Assembly: GCA_031368465.1 (NCBI GenBank)
Contig: JANMNT010000168.1
Location: 1 to 15,224, forward strand
Reading direction: 5' to 3'
DNA length: 15,224 bases
From: UKL13-2 sp031368465
GTDB lineage: Bacteria; Pseudomonadota; Gammaproteobacteria; Burkholderiales; Usitatibacteraceae
The notes under the pieces were generated by a model. That model saw only the letters and a program-made list of their open reading frames with translations, did not search any database and had not been told where the DNA came from. A program made the translations under genes and the position numbers. Shown one piece after another: positions 13,370 through 15,224 of the stretch (the first letter of the stretch is position 1; each line of letters begins with the position of its first letter).

Positions 13370-14229
13370 TAACGGTCCGCGCCAACCTTGATTGGTCGCG
13401 ACGGATCGCTTATCCACTCCGACCAGGAGCCTGGGTACAAGCTGGAGCCGTTCAAGCCGGCGTATTCCATCGCAAAAATATTGGCGCACGCGGTGACACC
13501 CGAGCCACATTGGTGGACAACATTCGCCGGCGTCTCACGACCAAGCATTGCATCAAATGCTGAACGCAACACATCTTTCGACTTAAAGGTCAAATCCGCG
13601 TTGAGATTTTCTTTGTAGAAGCGATTCACCGCACCGGGAATGTGGCCGGCAACCGGATCAATCGGCTCGACCTCGCCGCGGTAGCGCTCTGCAGGGCGCG
13701 CATCGATCAAAACATAGCCGGACGCCCCCTCATTGGTTTGTTGCGGCAAGCGGGGCAATAACTCGGCAGCAGAAATGACCATTGTTGGATTTGCATGACC
13801 GGCGAGCGGCGAGACCCTTGGCAGGGGTACGGTACGGTCGGTCGTACGGCCGTCATGCACCCACTTTGTAATGCCGCCATCGAGCAGCCCGACCTGCGTC
13901 AATCCAATCCACCGGCACATCCACCAGAGTCGCGCGGCAAACTGGCCGCCGACATCATCGTAACAAACCACTGTCGACTGATTGCCCACACCGTGGCGCG
14001 CAAGAAATGCAATGAACGAGGCGGGTGAGGGCAGCGGGTGGCGGCCGTTTGTGCCGTTTTTTTCGCCCGACATATCGACATCGACGCTGGCAAAGTACGC
14101 ACCGGGGATATGGCCTTCGCGATATAGTCGTTCGCCTTTGGCGAGGTCCATCAGATCGTGGCGGCAATCAAACACAACCCATGTGGGGTCGGTGAGGTGT
14201 TGTGCAAGGGTTTCGGTATCGATGAGCAT
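13369..14229 (-). CDS. sseA: Rhodanese-type sulfurtransferase (3-mercaptopyruvate sulfurtransferase-like)
   Basis: The product (286 residues from ATG 14229) has two rhodanese domains: an inactive N-terminal one (about 1-130, DCRHDLMD and REGHIPGAYFASVD) and a catalytic C-terminal one (about 150-286, LIDARPAERYRGEVEPIDPVAGHIPGAVN over 174-202). The active loop is CGSGVTA with Cys241, the form seen in 3-mercaptopyruvate sulfurtransferases such as E. coli SseA (281 residues) rather than classic thiosulfate sulfurtransferases. It would move sulfane sulfur from mercaptopyruvate to a thiol or cyanide in the cytoplasm. GGAG lies 10 nt before ATG 14229; an in-frame TTG at 14256 is less likely. The DMT transporter gene ends 36 nt upstream and the S9-like gene overlaps the stop, so the three form an operon. 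Confidence 0.9.
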   Translation of the reverse strand: MLIDTETLAQHLTDPTWVVFDCRHDLMDLAKGERLYREGHIPGAYFASVDVDMSGEKNGTNGRHPLPSPASFIAFLARHGVGNQSTVVCYDDVGGQFAARLWWMCRWIGLTQVGLLDGGITKWVHDGRTTDRTVPLPRVSPLAGHANPTMVISAAELLPRLPQQTNEGASGYVLIDARPAERYRGEVEPIDPVAGHIPGAVNRFYKENLNADLTFKSKDVLRSAFDAMLGRETPANVVHQCGSGVTACANIFAMEYAGLNGSSLYPGSWSEWISDPSRPIKVGADR

Positions 14230-14265
14230 GCTGGATGGACTCCAATGAGAGGGCAAACGATGAAA

Positions 14266-15147
14266 CTAATCTTCTTCCGCCGGCAGGGTTGGACGTTTGT
14301 TGTCCTTTTTTTCGCTCGCCAGTTTCGCCATCATGCCACTTGCCACGATGATTGCCATGCCAACCCACGCAATGGGCGGAATTTTTTCGTCAAAAAACAC
14401 CCAGCCAAACAGCGCCGCAAAAATGACCGTTGAATACGCAAATGCGCCGACCACCAACGTATTGCCGCTGTGATACGCGCGTGTCATGGCCAGTTGGGCA
14501 ACCGTTGCGGCAAGCCCCATCGCAAGCAACGGCCACAGGCTGCCGATGGTTAGCGGATGAAAGCCGCCCTGCCAGACCATTTGTACGATTGCCGAGCCAA
14601 TCAAGCCGATGACGCCAAAGTAAAACACCACGCGCCATTCCGGCTCGCCCGCTTCACCGAGCTTTTTTACATTCACATACGCGCATGCGGCAAAAAAGCC
14701 AGACGCCAGACCAATCAAGCCGGCGGTTAAATTGTCGTCTGAAAAAGTCGGCCGTAATAACAACGCAACCCCCACCAAGCCGAGCAAAATCGCCGCCACC
14801 AATACCGGCTGGAATCGCTCGCGCAGCAGCAGCTTTGACAATACGGTGAGCCAAAGCGGGGAAGTGTAATTGAGCATGATCGCGGTGGCCAACGGCAATT
14901 GCGTCATCGTGTAGAAATAACCGACCAGCGAAATGGTGCCGGTGAATCCGCGCCAAAAGTGCCCTTTCCAGAATGGCGTTGCGAGCGATTGACGCCGCAA
15001 CATCACCACCGCACCGACCGCCGTCAGCGCAATCAATGAGCGGTACATCGACAGTTCTGCGCCGCTGAATTGATTGCTCAATAATTTCGCAAACGCGCCC
15101 ATGGTGGCGAATAGAGCGCCAGCAAGTAGCATCCATGATGACGTCAA
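14266..15147 (-). CDS. DMT superfamily (EamA-type) transporter
   Basis: The product (293 residues from TTG 15147) is an integral membrane protein with about ten hydrophobic segments in two EamA repeats, roughly 5-130 and 145-275. Features typical of the family include GALFATMGAFAKLL near the N-terminus, SLIALTAVGAVVM, LNYTSPLWLTVLSKLLLRERF near 92-112, and FGWVFFDEKIPP near 250-261, where the conserved acidic residues end each repeat. The C-terminus is charged (KLASEKKDNKRP). Such proteins export amino acids, metabolites or drugs from the cytoplasm; the substrate is unknown. TTG 15147 is preceded by GGAGG with a 6-nt spacer, better than TTG 15168; a later ATG at 15132 would cut the first span short. 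First gene of the operon with sseA and the S9-like gene. Confidence 0.88.
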   Translation of the reverse strand: MTSSWMLLAGALFATMGAFAKLLSNQFSGAELSMYRSLIALTAVGAVVMLRRQSLATPFWKGHFWRGFTGTISLVGYFYTMTQLPLATAIMLNYTSPLWLTVLSKLLLRERFQPVLVAAILLGLVGVALLLRPTFSDDNLTAGLIGLASGFFAACAYVNVKKLGEAGEPEWRVVFYFGVIGLIGSAIVQMVWQGGFHPLTIGSLWPLLAMGLAATVAQLAMTRAYHSGNTLVVGAFAYSTVIFAALFGWVFFDEKIPPIAWVGMAIIVASGMMAKLASEKKDNKRPTLPAEED

Positions 15148-15191
15148 GCGACACCTCCGCTGGCGCAATCAAGCCGCCTACGCGGTCGCAT

Positions 15192-15210
15192 CCCCGCCTT
15201 GCGGGGCCCC
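15192..15210. repeat. GC-rich inverted repeat near the right edge
   Basis: CCCCGC (15192-15197) and GCGGGG (15201-15206) flank a CTT loop, and the adjoining GGGGCCCC (15203-15210) is itself a palindrome. It lies about 45 bp upstream of the DMT transporter start. No T-tract follows within the window, so a terminator is not supported; it could belong to an intergenic repeat or a promoter region cut by the edge. Confidence 0.35.
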
Positions 15211-15224
15211 TGCTCTGCGCTCCG

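Noticed and set aside
13370..13510. Upstream extension of the S9-like gene into the sulfurtransferase gene
   Set aside because: The extension overlaps sseA coding sequence in another frame and precedes a clear signal peptide beginning at ATG 13369.
1..15224. CRISPR array, tRNA, rRNA, insertion sequence or prophage
   Set aside because: No regularly spaced repeats, cloverleaf-like sequence, transposase or phage protein could be seen; XerD is the housekeeping recombinase and not a sign of an integrated element.

Overview
The window reads as chromosomal DNA of a Gram-negative proteobacterium, most likely a betaproteobacterium. Two things point there: the rimM-trmD-rplS ribosomal/tRNA operon, and an ogt-xerD-ybaK run followed by divergent folB/plsY, a grouping I associate with Burkholderiales-like genomes. 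The lineage call is inference from gene content and protein resemblance, not from a search. Nearly all of the window is coding, and I see no rRNA, tRNA, CRISPR array, transposase or prophage gene.

Layout, left to right. Positions 1-1500 hold the end of rimM, then trmD and rplS on the plus strand, closed by a strong bidirectional terminator. An AEC-family permease follows on the minus strand (1595-2494). A 387-bp intergenic stretch then carries two inverted REP-like hairpin repeats. Next comes a plus-strand cluster: a YeiH-type membrane protein, an O6-alkylguanine-DNA methyltransferase (ogt), xerD (ATGA overlap with ogt) and ybaK. folB (minus) converges on ybaK and diverges from plsY (plus).

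Positions 6958-13369 form the unusual part: three secreted S9 (prolyl-oligopeptidase type) proteins in about 6.4 kb. Two are similar, catalytically complete paralogs, divergently transcribed from a 538-bp region that holds repeated operator-like sequences. The third converges on the second and belongs to a different S9 branch. Its beta-propeller is intact, but its hydrolase domain has lost the Ser, Asp and His of the triad and two blocks of residues while the reading frame stays open, so it looks like a pseudoenzyme. It is translationally coupled to an upstream rhodanese-type sulfurtransferase (sseA-like), which follows a DMT/EamA transporter, making a three-gene minus-strand operon that starts near the right edge.

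The housekeeping genes look ordinary. The points most worth checking are the dead S9 homolog, the tandem 11-bp palindromes and the 21-bp-spaced direct repeats between the two active S9 genes, and the REP-like pair. I did not find a clearly new multi-gene system; the S9 cluster is the nearest candidate.
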